Positions 1 through 10,787 of a DNA stretch of 64,000 nt are shown here, piece after piece (the stretch's first letter is position 1; the number at the start of each line of letters is the position of its first letter). A model generated the notes under the pieces. The model had not been told where the DNA came from. It saw nothing but the letters and a program-made list of their open reading frames with translations, and did no database searches. Source of the stretch: Anarhynchus alexandrinus. Taxonomy: Eukaryota > Chordata > Aves > Charadriiformes > Charadriidae. The DNA lies in the NCBI GenBank assembly GCA_008711295.1, contig VUYV01000396.1, positions 242,180-306,179 of the forward strand. Reading direction: 5' to 3'. A program made the position numbers and the translations under genes.

Positions 1-3000
1 CATTTGAATAACAAATCTCACAGGGGAAGGCAGGCAGCCCTCCTTCCAAGGGAACGGGGTTTTGGTTGGGTTTGGGTTTTTTTTTTTTCTCCCTTCTTTT
101 CAAACTAAAAATACTCCCTGCAGCATCCAAAGAAACGGTATCAAACACATAAAGCTTGGGGAGGAAAAATCCATCCCTCTCTCGGCGAAAAGAGAGCGCT
201 TGCAAGCAAGGACTAACCTCCCTCCAGCGCGGGGTCTGTGTTTTCACAGGTGAACGGGGATGTTGGGGCAGTTTTGGGGGAGGCGGAGATCCTTTTCAAG
301 GATCCTTTGGAGGACTAGTGCTGTCCGTTGCTCAGAAATCAAGCCTGAAATGGCAGCTGAAAGCAGAGGCACCAGGGAAAAAAAAAAAAGCAGCTCTAAA
401 GATGGATTTGCACCTGAGGAGGTTGTGCTTTCCACCAGCCAGGGAGCAAACAACACCAGGAGAATTCATCTCACAAGCTCTCCTCCTGGCGGCTAGCGGA
501 AAAGGAAGGCAATACTCATCATTTAAAAATCACCTTTTTGGGTATTTCCTATCTGATCCTCCCACGTGCAAACATCCTCAGGCCTCTCTTTTCCCTCCAC
601 GCTTCTAATGCCCAAAGCGCTGGGCGGCCCTTCAAGAACGGGTTGTCCTCATCTCTCCTGACGACACGGAGAGCACTACGAGCCCAAGCCCACGTCCAGC
701 TGGAATTCCCTTTCCTGGCACCAGTGACCACTGCCTTGTCCTCTCACTGTGTCACTCCGGGGAGACTCAGGCACCATCTTCTTTAAAGCCCTCCTTAGGT
801 GGTGAAAGATGGAGCTTGGAGTTGGAGCGAGATGGCTGTGGTCTCTCTCTTATCAATGATCCCCCGAGACATCTCTTTCCCTCCCCTGTTTTGTTTTGGT
901 TTTTTTTCAAAAGAAAATTAAGAGGCTAATTTTAATTGATGGCAGCTGTTCTGGTCCGTGGTTTTATAGGATGGTTAGCTACAGAGCTAACCTCAGAAGT
1001 GGGAAGGCGGCACGGACGGCAAGTGTCACCAATCTCGAGTGCCGGGCTGACGCCAAGTGCTCACCAGAGAAACAGATGTGAGTGGCATTCTGAGGTGCGA
1101 TTCTCATCTGGCTCACTTAGATATGACGCTGAAGTGCATCAAAATATTTTTTTCCCTAGAAATGTGTTTCTTAGGAACAGTTTTCTGACTGCGCAGAGGG
1201 ATCGGAAGACCGGGTGACCTTCTATCCCACCCCGTCCCCTGAGTGCTGCCCATTCACCACCAGCCCCCGGCATCCGGGAGAACCCAAAAAGCGGACCCAG
1301 TGTTTACTTTTGAGTGAGGATTAAAGCGTTGCCATGCCAACACCGCAGATATCATCCTGAAGCAGGACCAACGTGAAAAACATCACGCTGGCACATCAAC
1401 CGCTCGGTAAGGTGGCACCTTCCAGAGAGCAGCCTTCCACACGACGTGCGTTTCCAACTTGCTACGCGACTGCCGCCCACTCTCCCTGCCTCCTTTCGGC
1501 TCCATTTCACACGGCCTTTTTTTCACTCTTTAGGAATTTTAACTAAAAATGGGGACATTGGGCCACCCTGGGGAAGTTTCGGGTTTTAGAGCTGTCGGTG
1601 GTTGATAGTCGTCCGCTGGAAGAAAGGTTAGCTGATATTGCCTCTGGGTGCAGCTGTGTCCGCGCAACTCAGTCGCTTGCTGAGAGCACCTAGCTCTTTC
1701 CACTCCTATTACACCTTCCAGGCTATTTCTACGTGAGTCTCAGTTCCTCCCCTTCTCCTCAGGACCGGTACCATCTCTCTCCTTCACAAAACTCAGGGTT
1801 TCTTCCTGCCCACAAGCACTGTTACACATTTGCAGAAGATTGGGCTTCTGACTGTTGTTCATCACCACTACTGCCGCCCTATAAATAGCCGTAATCCGTT
1901 CGGTGCCAGAGCTAAGATCACATTTTAGCCCTAAATGAATCACCAGTTTTCTATTGTAATTACCCAGGTTGGAAAGGAGGACAGATCGACGAACTTAGCC
2001 TAAGTAAAACTCTACATGAAGACTTGGCAACCTCCAACCCTACAACCTGCTTATTTAATTGGATGGCTCTTCTAGGCCAAATTCTGTCTGTGAGAGCGAG
2101 GCATCATGTGTTTATAGCCATGACACGAGCTTATTTTGTCTCCCTTCTAAATGCTGTCTTTATTAGTAGCATGACTACAGCGAACCAGACACCCGTTCCG
2201 GGGCGATCTTCTTTGCTAGATGAAGATCATCGTATGTCATTGACTCGATGGCCATGACTTCGGCCTTGCGGGAGCGCAGAGCCAAGCTGTGCCGCTGCTG
2301 CTGCCGCAAAGCCGGCTCTCCCGGGACCGGCTGTGGGTTTCAGCCAACTTGGCTGGGATCCCTTTGAGTTTGACTCTCCCGAACAGGTAGAGCAAAGTCA
2401 TGGAAGCAGACTGGTTCGGGCTCTTTTAGTTGGCTCAAAGAGATATCATAAACTGTCTTCACGCTCTGCTGTTACTTTACTGTGACCATTTATTAGGGAA
2501 AGATTTTGTATTTTCAGGCGCTCAAGGGATTGGGAGGTGGGTCCTGCACCATGCACCACGCAGAGAGAGCTTACTCTGGGATTTCCCTTGTTCTTTGCCG
2601 TCCCCCTCTTTCTCCTCCAGCCTCATTTTGCAGCAACGATTCCCAACGCATTGGCCATCGCCGCCAGCAACAACGAGCCTTTCTTGAATGAGCCAACCAT
2701 CTCCCCGGCAACAAGGCAGGCTGCGAAAATAACAAGTGCTTTCCTTTCTGGTTTATGTTTCCCACCTCTGGAGAAATGCCCTGCCTTTTATTAGTCTCCA
2801 CTGCTCAAAGCCATGAATGACGGTAACTGCAACGCACCTCGTGGAGGGACGAAGGAGGAGGTGAGCGAGAACGGTGGCTTTGGTCTTACTGGAAAAGAGT
2901 AACAGATCTTTACACCTCAGCGAAGGGCAGGCTGAAATATTTGTCCGGCGCTGTTAGAGTGATGAACCCAGCAGACCCAGTACAGCAGGAACGGTCGTAC

Positions 3001-6000
3001 GCACGCTGTGGCTACCGCACGCAGCAAGCACGGAGGCTGCAGCTGCAGCTGGACATCCAGACAAATGCTGACACCAGGCAAAAATGGGGGGGCTAATGCC
3101 CCCCTTATTCCATTTTCCCTTTCCTCCCACTCCACCCTGCTCCTCTAAAAGCAGCCCTAAGTTACGCGTCGCAGCGGTGAAGTTCCCATCGCCTCCCACA
3201 GCAGACCAGCGCAGGTTGGCCGTGTCCCCACCGCAGCGGCAGAAACCCAGGAATCCTGCCTCCATCCCCACATCACCCCATCAGCCACCAGTCAGCAACG
3301 GGAGGCTCCCTACCAGCACGGCGGTGCCCGATTAACCCCATCTGCCCTCCCCAAAGTAATTAGCAGCTTTTCTTGCATCTCGCAGAGAGCCGAGGTTAGG
3401 GAGCCAGCTGGCCCAAACAGACACCTGCCTGAAACGAAGTAAAACCCACAAATATCTTGAGCTGAGAAGCAGAAAAAGCCAGTTACCCGGGAGCAGGTCT
3501 TACGAAAAGAGAGCTCCTCCCACACACTGCTCCCTTCCAGCGCCTGGAAGGCAGCAGGTGACAGCGGCTCCGTCCCCGGTCCCGCCACCGCCTTCGGCGC
3601 GCGCGGAGGGGACGGGGACGGCGGCCCCGGGTTTGCGCATGCACCCCGCTGTTCAGAAGCAGGTTGGATGCAGGATTGGCCCCCTGCGCCAGCCGCCTTG
3701 GGTGGGCTGTTCAATTCCATTACACGGATTTTATTATTTTTTTTTAATATTCCTAACCAGTATTTTAAAACTGCCCCAGGTATGTTTTCGTTTAGCTCAC
3801 AGTTCGGGAGTTACACGCTGCGTACGGCGCAAGGTCACCACCAACACATTTCGCTACAAAGCCTGAAAGAAAACAAATTCCCTATCAACATTTTTTAACA
3901 CCTCAGCCGCTTTTTGGTTTTCCCTTTCACAGTCGAAGCAGACATTTCCAGACTCCCAACCGGGAAAAAAGTTCAATTTGAAGGTCACCGCCTGCCACCT
4001 CCGGACCCCAAGCGCCGGACCTGTGACCGTGCCACCTCGGATACTCGCATCCGAGCCACACGACTGATAATGGGATTCTCTGTTGAATAATTTCGGAACA
4101 GTTCCAGCCTGTTTCTGTCTGGTTTAATAATATGAACACGCTCTACAGCTGTTTTCGTACCTGCCTGCACGGGGCGGCGCGCTTGCCTGGGCGAGCTCGC
4201 TGCAGCCCGGGACCCCCCCAAACTGTGGGTGCCCCCGGAGCCCTGCCTGGCTGCAGCTCCGGCGTTTCGCCCCAGTCACTGCATTTCCAAGCAGCTTCTG
4301 AGGTCAGCATTGACCCGCTGAGGAAGAGACTTTGCCCTTCTTCTGGTTGGGATACCCGATGGCGGACTTTGGAACTGCCTCTTCAAACGGCGAGATGAAC
4401 ATCCATCGCATCCCCGCCCTTCCTGCTGGAGCAGATCAAACCACTTGTACTGACTTCTAGATTCCCAGCCTTAAATCCCCGTTTCCCCGTTTTCCCCGCC
4501 CGGCTACACTGGGAGGGAACCAGCGAGGAGCTTGCTTTATTAAGACATTTGCGCTTTAGAGAACCGTTTAATCCAGAGTTACGGCCCGACTCTTTCCTGC
4601 CTGCTAATCTGATTATGAAGGTACGGAGCGAGTGGTGCCCTACGGGGCCAGCGGGACACGAGGAGCCAGGCGAGACCCCAAGGCTCTGCCCCTCTTCCAT
4701 CCTGCATCCCCATCCTCTCGGCTCGTCGGGGCTCCAGACCGCGGGCGGTGTTGGCCCTGGAGATGAGGGACACCCGCGGGTGCTGCTCCTCCCGCCTCCT
4801 CGCCGGCGGGCTCCTTTTTCGCCCGCCCTCTTGCGACACGTACAGGATTTGGGACTTTGCGCTTGCCCGGCTCTTCTGGGGTTTCAGGCCGACCTCGCGG
4901 GCTGCGCGCGGCGATAACGTGCCGTGAGCTGGAAGGCCGTGCTCCTGCCTCCCTGCGCTGAAGGTTACCGAACAAGGGCCCAGGTGCTGCCATGAACCCT
5001 TCGTGAGACAGGCACAGCAGCAAGAAAACCCGCTCCCCCGCACACCGAGCACCTATAAAAGTGAAATCCTACACGCAGACTGTTTTGTTCTTAACCTGGG
5101 GACAGGTCCTTATCAGCAGAGAGGGTCAGCGAGACCCGGAGCATCCGCTTTTCGTGATTTATTTTGTCTTTTTAGCTCGCATTTCCTCCGTTGATCTCAC
5201 TTGGGTCGACAAAAGCGAAGGGATTTAGTCTGGACTCTTCCCCCAGCCTTTATTAGACTAAATACCGGCGGTATAATCATGGGCAGGAGAAAAATGAGAA
5301 CAGTGAGAGAGGATTTGATTATTCTACCTCAATAACAAAAGCCCAAATCACATGTATGAAGTAGGGGAGCGGGCTTTTTCGCTCTGAACGCCGTCAGGGT
5401 GCCTTTTGGAAGGGGCAGACGCGTCTCCCACGAAGCCGGGGCGGGGGAAGCCGTAACAGCCAAGCGATCCCTGGGGAAAAGCTCTCCTGGGTCCCCTCCT
5501 TCCCTGCTGCTGGACCAGGCTGGGAGCAGCCGCGGCCCCGGCTCCCCTTCCCGAGCTCTCTTCTCTCGGGGGGCTTAAGCGATGAGCAGGGGGAAATCCC
5601 CCACTGAAAGATTTGCATTGGAAACCTTTGGCTGAGGAATGACTTTTAAAATAGAAGAGCTTTGCTTGAAAAGGGATGAACCGCGTAGCATAATACTCGA
5701 CAAATCGCCCGGTTAATGGCCTCTCTTTATAGCAGCTGTGCATTAATAACCGAAGTGGGATAGCAGAAGCCACGCTCTTCTTCGTAAGATTAAAATAAAT
5801 ACTATTTCATCCGAATACCAGCAACTTTCTGCGGAGGTTGACTAAGAGAAAGGAGCAAGTGGAAGACCGTGGCTTGAAAGACGCCGTTTCTTTCCCCTTC
5901 GCCTACTGCTGGATGGAGGAATCTCTCTCCCATCTGCGAAGGCAGAAGATAGTCCGAATCTGCCCCCCCCAGGCTGTGGTTTGGTTTATCGTGCCCTGTT

Positions 6001-7471
6001 GCCGGTTTGCCTGCACACAGTCAGCACGACACCACCGTAGGACAGGAGCAAATCCTCCGGGACTAACTATCTTCAGGGAAACTAGGTTGGGGAGAACGTA
6101 ATTTAACTCGCTTTTTACTTTGCAAGGCGTAACGCAGGATCCCTACAGCCATAAAGCATCAATGGGAATACGCGGTTCACACCAGCCCTAAGGAGAAACC
6201 TTTTCAGCGCGAGGGCAGTACAGCGGTGGGCCAGGTTGCCCGAAATCCTCCATCCTTGGAGGATATCAGACCCAACCGGATAAAGCCCTGCTTTGACCTC
6301 AGAGCCGACCTTGCTTGAGCAGGAGGTTGGGCTCGACACCTCCCGAGCTGCTCTCCAGCCCGAGTTATCGTACGATCCTAGGAACAGTTGGCATCTTTTC
6401 CGCGGGCATAGGAACGGACGCGGCATTTTGTGCAGCCCGGTACTCCGGCTCTCATTCCTGGCACTCCTGACAACAGCTCTCCCCCTCCGCAGCCCGTACT
6501 TTGCCAGGCACTAAAGCAGTGCCGAGTTTCCCCTCGGCAAATTAGGACTTCGGGCATTTAAAAAAAAACAAAACCAAAAAAACAACAAAAAAAGGAATTT
6601 TACATTTTAAAACTGTCTGCCACAGACTCTTTATCTGACACGGGGAATGATTTGTTTCTGTTTTCCTGGGCATAGGTTTTTAGCTGAGACAAGATACGTT
6701 GCCTTGCTGAGAGCTGAGTCACCGAGTAATCAACAGATTAATGTATTCGGTTCGAAAGCCATCAGCATTAGTTCTCGGCAAGCTCACAAGAACTCCATTA
6801 TGGTATCATCTCTACCTTCGGGATGGAAATGTCTCCAGGATTTAGAGTTCCTGTGGGAAAAATCCCCAGGTGCAAAGAAATCAAAATACTCCTTTGCGAT
6901 CGGGAGAAATAAGGTACCTCTTCATACGGTCACACCACAGCGGGATTTTGGCATCCTTTCTACTGAATGCTTTTATTATCAACCCTCCGATAAGGAGTCT
7001 GGGGTATGTCGTACATCTGTCATTTGAGAGCTACCTAAAAATAGTCCCGACAGACTCGGTGGCACGTAGGACTTTGCCTTTACCAGGTCTTTAATCTGAA
7101 ATTATTTTATTGCCAGTGAAACCAAGTAGTTTTGCTTTCTCTGGCACGCAAAAAGGGCGGTCTCGACTTCTCTAGGGCTCCGAGTTTCTCCGTGTGGGCT
7201 TGGTCTGAGCCAGAAATGCAGAAAGGAAAGGCGGAGGTTGGCAGGGGCACCTCGCAGAGGAGCCACGGTTTAAAAATAGGGAGCTGGTTAAAGAAACAAG
7301 AGAGTGGCAACTGCAAAAGGCCAGGCTGGCTTAGGTGCGCGGCCAGACGTGGCATGGTTATTCTGATAACGCACACGCTAACGCTGCTGCCTAAGACCCC
7401 CTCCGTACGCACCTCACTGAAGGGATACATGCTCTCGTCTGTGAGCGAAATCGCTCTTTGGGTACACTTGA

Positions 7472-7498
7472 GGGGGGGGGGGGGGGGGGGGNAGGGGG
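7472..7498. repeat. poly-G run with an ambiguous base
   Basis: A homopolymer of about 20 G is followed by an N at 7492, an A and five more G. The N shows the run length was not resolved, so the true length is uncertain. The run could form a G-quadruplex. Confidence 0.9.
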
Positions 7499-7529
7499 AT
7501 GTGTGAGCAAAAGCCAGTCGAGCCCCCGC

Positions 7530-7570
7530 AAAAGTGAAGTTAATCCAAAAAGTGAAGTTAATCCAAAAAG
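7530..7570. repeat. 18-bp tandem repeat, about 2.2 copies
   Basis: The unit AAAAGTGAAGTTAATCCA occurs at 7530-7547 and again, identical, at 7548-7565, followed by the start of a third copy. The perfect identity suggests a recent slippage duplication, which may vary in copy number between individuals. Confidence 0.9.
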
Positions 7571-8030
7571 CTTTCCTCTGTTAGCAGGCCGGAAGGGGTT
7601 CGAGCAGCAGCGAGACCTCTCCCCACGCATTCCTCCTCGCAGCCGGGGTTTCCAGCACACGCACAGTAGACAGGACACCTCTTCTCACCGTTTCCCCTGG
7701 TCTGTCAGTACCTCCGCCCAGGCTGTCCCCAGATAACACAATTTTTTTGTGTACTGGCCTGGCTAGCGCCGGGGCATGAGAGACTGTGGCCGTTGTGACA
7801 CAGAGGTCCCCAGGGCTGCCCTTTCCTAGCGTAGGCGTGTCATACGCCGTTGTGCCTATGCCTCTGGTTGGTGCCCAAACCGCACGTGCACCAGGCACAC
7901 CGCGGTGGGGTAAATCTTCCCCCCATCCCTCCTTTTCCCTCCAAGATATCCAGATGGTGCAAACGCCTCCAGTTTGTGCTCTGGAGGCACCAGGTGCCCG
8001 CTTCTCTGTACCCCAGCAGCGGTGGTTTTC

Positions 8031-8036
8031 ACTTAC
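8031..8036 (-). promoter_or_regulatory. 5' splice donor of GNAO1 exon 3
   Basis: On the minus strand the exon is followed directly by GTAAGT, a full match to the vertebrate U1 donor consensus at intron positions 1-6. It fixes the exon end after a complete codon, as expected for G-alpha genes. Confidence 0.93.
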
Positions 8037-8178
8037 CCGTCGTTCCTTGTCGCCGTATTCGATGCCCAAGGTGTCCATGGCACGTACAATGGCCGCCAGC
8101 GACTGTATAGTGTTGCTGTAGACCACTGGCTTGTACTGCTTCACGTCTTCTCCAGAGAAGCCATCCTCGTGGATGATC
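8037..8178 (-). CDS. GNAO1: GNAO1 exon 3 (G-protein alpha-o subunit, partial)
   Basis: This exon encodes part of the alpha-o subunit of heterotrimeric G proteins, a membrane-attached GTPase abundant in neurons that couples receptors to ion channels and adenylyl cyclase. Read on the minus strand it gives [16 protein letters not shown] followed by [20 protein letters not shown] and [11 protein letters not shown]. From family knowledge this is residues 54 (third base) to 101: the end of helix alpha-1, linker 1, and helices A to early B of the helical domain. The residues separate alpha-o from alpha-i paralogues ([27 protein letters not shown]). The length is exactly 142 bp, the usual G-alpha exon 3 size, entering in phase 2 and leaving in phase 0. 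The acceptor is a T-rich tract ending TTCTTCAG (8079-side border at 8179-8186) and the donor is CGG|GTAAGT (8031-8036). The last codon is Arg where mammalian alpha-o has Lys. Exons 1, 2 and 4 were not found in the window. Identification is near certain. Confidence 0.97.
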
Positions 8179-8200
8179 CTGAAGAAAACGCAAAGGACAA
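8179..8200 (-). promoter_or_regulatory. 3' splice acceptor and pyrimidine tract before GNAO1 exon 3
   Basis: Read on the minus strand the bases before the exon are T-rich with a few purines (TTTGCGTTTTCTTCAG) and end in CAG directly before the phase-2 G. This is an ordinary vertebrate acceptor and it gives the expected 142-bp exon. Confidence 0.9.
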
Positions 8201-10283
8201 AAACCTCTTGAGAATGTCATTTTAGTGGGGGAGACGGTGTAAAAGAGAGCCGCGCTCTTTTGAAGAGCACATCTGCTAGCTCGCTTCAGTTAATTTAGTC
8301 AGCATTTCTTTTTAAACCTTCCTGGTTGCTCACCGGTAGTGTCTCCAAGCCCAGTGCCTGGGATCAGCGTCCCTTTTGCTCTCTCTCAAGGAGGTTTTGT
8401 GCAGGGTCGGCGCATACAGTACCTCTCTCCCAACCCAACCGTGAACACCGGAGCCCGGAGCCCCTCGTGGCCGCACGCGTACCCGTCACAGCGGGGAGCC
8501 TTCCAGCTCCTACATCAGCTTTCCTGTCAAGGTCTATGGAAGTATGTTCAATGCTTCCAGCGACCATCAGATCAGATCTTAAACAAGTGGTAGAAAACCC
8601 CAGTTGTTGTCCAGTCCTTTTCATAGCGACTCCCGGGGCGCTTTACAAAAGAAACCGGAGTGGAAATACCCCTGTGCGCACGGGGACACGGGCAGGGATG
8701 ACTTAGTTGTGTAGCACTTGAAGTATTTACAACCCTTCATGCCTTCCCCCTCCTTTAAAAGCAGCGCTGGAAGTTTTTCTGCCTAGAGGCATGTTATGTT
8801 ATCCCTTCCCGAAGCCACGTGGGAACGAGACCCACAGCCCCGTCAGCTCTGCGCGCGCGATGCTCTATGCTTTAGTCCCTATTAAACTCCGCAAAAGGGA
8901 CTATTTGACGGAGCGAGCTCTTGCAGTCCCTTCCTCCAGTCGGAAGACCGACCCCTGTAATTTCTTCGTCTCTAAGCAGCTCAAGAACCAAGCGTGGGTG
9001 TGTCTAGAAAACAGCTAGGGTTTGCAGAGCTAATTGTGTTTGACAATGATTCTGCCCAGCGAAGACATAAGTTATGATCCTGTCTCTTAAATATTGGCCG
9101 AGAGGATGATCTGCTCAGCCGAAACGAAGCCCTTGCTTGCTCATCCCCAGATCTCACCGGACAACAGAGAGCCCTTCGGTAACAGATCTGCTCCCGGATA
9201 AAACTGAGCGCCCCATCTATAACAGGATTTTTGAATCCTTTTTTTTTTTTTTTCCTAAATCAGATACAGGCAAAGCAAGGTCCTGCCCAGCGCTGGCACC
9301 CCCCCGGGGAGAGGCAGCGCTGGCGGGGATCATAGTCAGCTTGCAATAGATACAGTGCTGGGATGGCGGTGGAGACCGGGGCTGGACGCCAGCCCCGTGT
9401 TATTACCAGATGACTGCACGAAGAACAGGGCTGATGTAGAAACGCGCTGACAAAGACACAGATCTGCTTCCCACGATGTGAAGCTCACCGAAGGGGCTTC
9501 TAACCGGCACCCTGCTCTCCCCACCACAGCCTTCGCTCGCTCGTCGCGGAACACTGAGCTCCTGGGAGGAGCTCCTCCAACGCCCTCCGAGTCCTGGAAA
9601 AATAGGACCGCAAGCAGAGGCAGACCGAGACAAGCAGTAGTTCAAATTAACTGGTGCCCAGGGAAATTTTTAAGCTACTGATCTGAGAACTAACCAGGGA
9701 GAGCCCCCTGCTCGGGTACCCCGGCTCCAGGAAGGGGGAACGGAAACAGCACGAGGGGCTGCTGGTTTGTCTCGCCTGGGCTGAGAAGAGCAGGGCTGGA
9801 TGAAAACTTTCCTGACTTAATAAATCCAGCTTTGTCGATTCATCGAAATTTTTTCTATAGCTAGTTTTAATTTTGATGAAGATTTACAGGCAATGTTCTA
9901 CTCTTTAGCTTTGATTTTGAATGAATCCAGTGCTCGCGCCGAGGTTTGGAGTCCCAACGTTTGAGTAACGGGGAAGGAGGAGGGCCAGCAGAGCTGTGTG
10001 CTGGCGCTCGATCTCACGGATCATTTACCGTTACTCAGATAAGTTGCTGAACTGCTGGGAAATGTGTTCTTCGTCAAAAGTTGCAGTCAAACCTGAAGAG
10101 TTATGGCTGGCACAAAGCACAGGGACCTGCATCAATCCCCACTGAATTCAAGAGAGACCGTAGAGCACCGGTTCCTCCCAGCTATGAGGAGGACAGCAAG
10201 AAGCTCGGCAGAGCAGGGGTGCCGCGGGAGGCAGGCGGGCGGTTAGCAAAAGCATCACCAGGAAGAATTCACTGGCTCGGGGT
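8179..10283 (-). other. unique intron sequence between exon 3 and the first CR1
   Basis: No repeat or exon is recognised. A T-run of about 16 lies at 9239-9254. The stretch at 9820-9920 is AT-rich with TAAT and TTGAT motifs. Confidence 0.6.
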
Positions 10284-10787
10284 CGGATTTCTCCCCCTCT
10301 ACTCTGCACTGGTGAGGCCACAACTGGAATACCGTGTCCAGTTCTGGGCTCCCCAGTTCAAGAGGGACAGGGAACTGCTGGAGAGAGTCCAGCGTAGGGC
10401 AACTGAGATGATGGAGAGATTGGAGCATCTCCCGTATGAGGAAAGGCTGAGAGCGCTGGGACTCTTTAGCCTGGAGAAGAGAAGGCTGAGGGGAGACCTT
10501 ATTATGGCGTACAAGTATCTAAAGGGTGGGCTGAAGGAGGATGGAGCCAGACTCTCTTCAGTGGTTCCCAGTGACAGGACGAGGGGCAATGGGCACAAGT
10601 TGGAACATAGGACGTTCCATTCAAATACACGGAAAAACTCCTTTCCGGTTGGGGTGGCAGAGCAGTGGCACAGGCTGCCCGGGGGGGTGGGGGAGTCCCC
10701 TTCTCTGGAGGTTTTCAAGACNACTGTGGGACTGGATGATCTCTAGAGGTCCCTTCCAACTCTGAAAATTCCGTGATTCTGTGATTT
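10284..10787 (+). mobile_element. CR1 LINE fragment, 3' part
   Basis: A 5'-truncated CR1 starting in the end of the reverse-transcriptase ORF. The frame reads [20 protein letters not shown] and continues through [20 protein letters not shown]. The 3' untranslated end has GGACTGGATGATCTCTAGAG and finishes with a decayed tail, CCGTGATTCTGTGATT. This 3' end differs from the later copies in the window, so it belongs to another CR1 subfamily. An N at 10722 is an unresolved base. The ORF is still open across about 150 codons but lacks its start and catalytic domain. Confidence 0.93.

Larger units (their letters stand above)
1..8036 (-). other. GNAO1 intron 3, 5' part (rest lies outside the window)
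   Basis: Unique sequence downstream of exon 3 in the minus-strand gene. I looked for the 158-bp exon 4, which starts with an Ala-Asp-Ala-Lys-type sequence in alpha-o, and did not find it, so it should lie left of the window. No CR1 or SINE copy is recognised. Visible low-complexity sites are a T-run near 77-88, an A-rich patch at 6560-6596, the G-run at 7472-7491 and the 18-bp tandem repeat at 7530-7570. Several stretches are GC-rich (about 3540-3640, 4150-4260, 4640-4950, 5390-5580), which is why many short chance reading frames occur. None resembles a known protein. Confidence 0.85.

Noticed and set aside
1024..1060. GCTGACGCCAAG as a candidate start of GNAO1 exon 4
   Set aside because: It is on the plus strand, opposite to the gene, and the following bases do not encode the alpha-o sequence.
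1876..1890. TATA-box-like CTATAAATAG
   Set aside because: No initiator, CpG island or exon nearby. A single TATA string in an intron is not evidence of a promoter.
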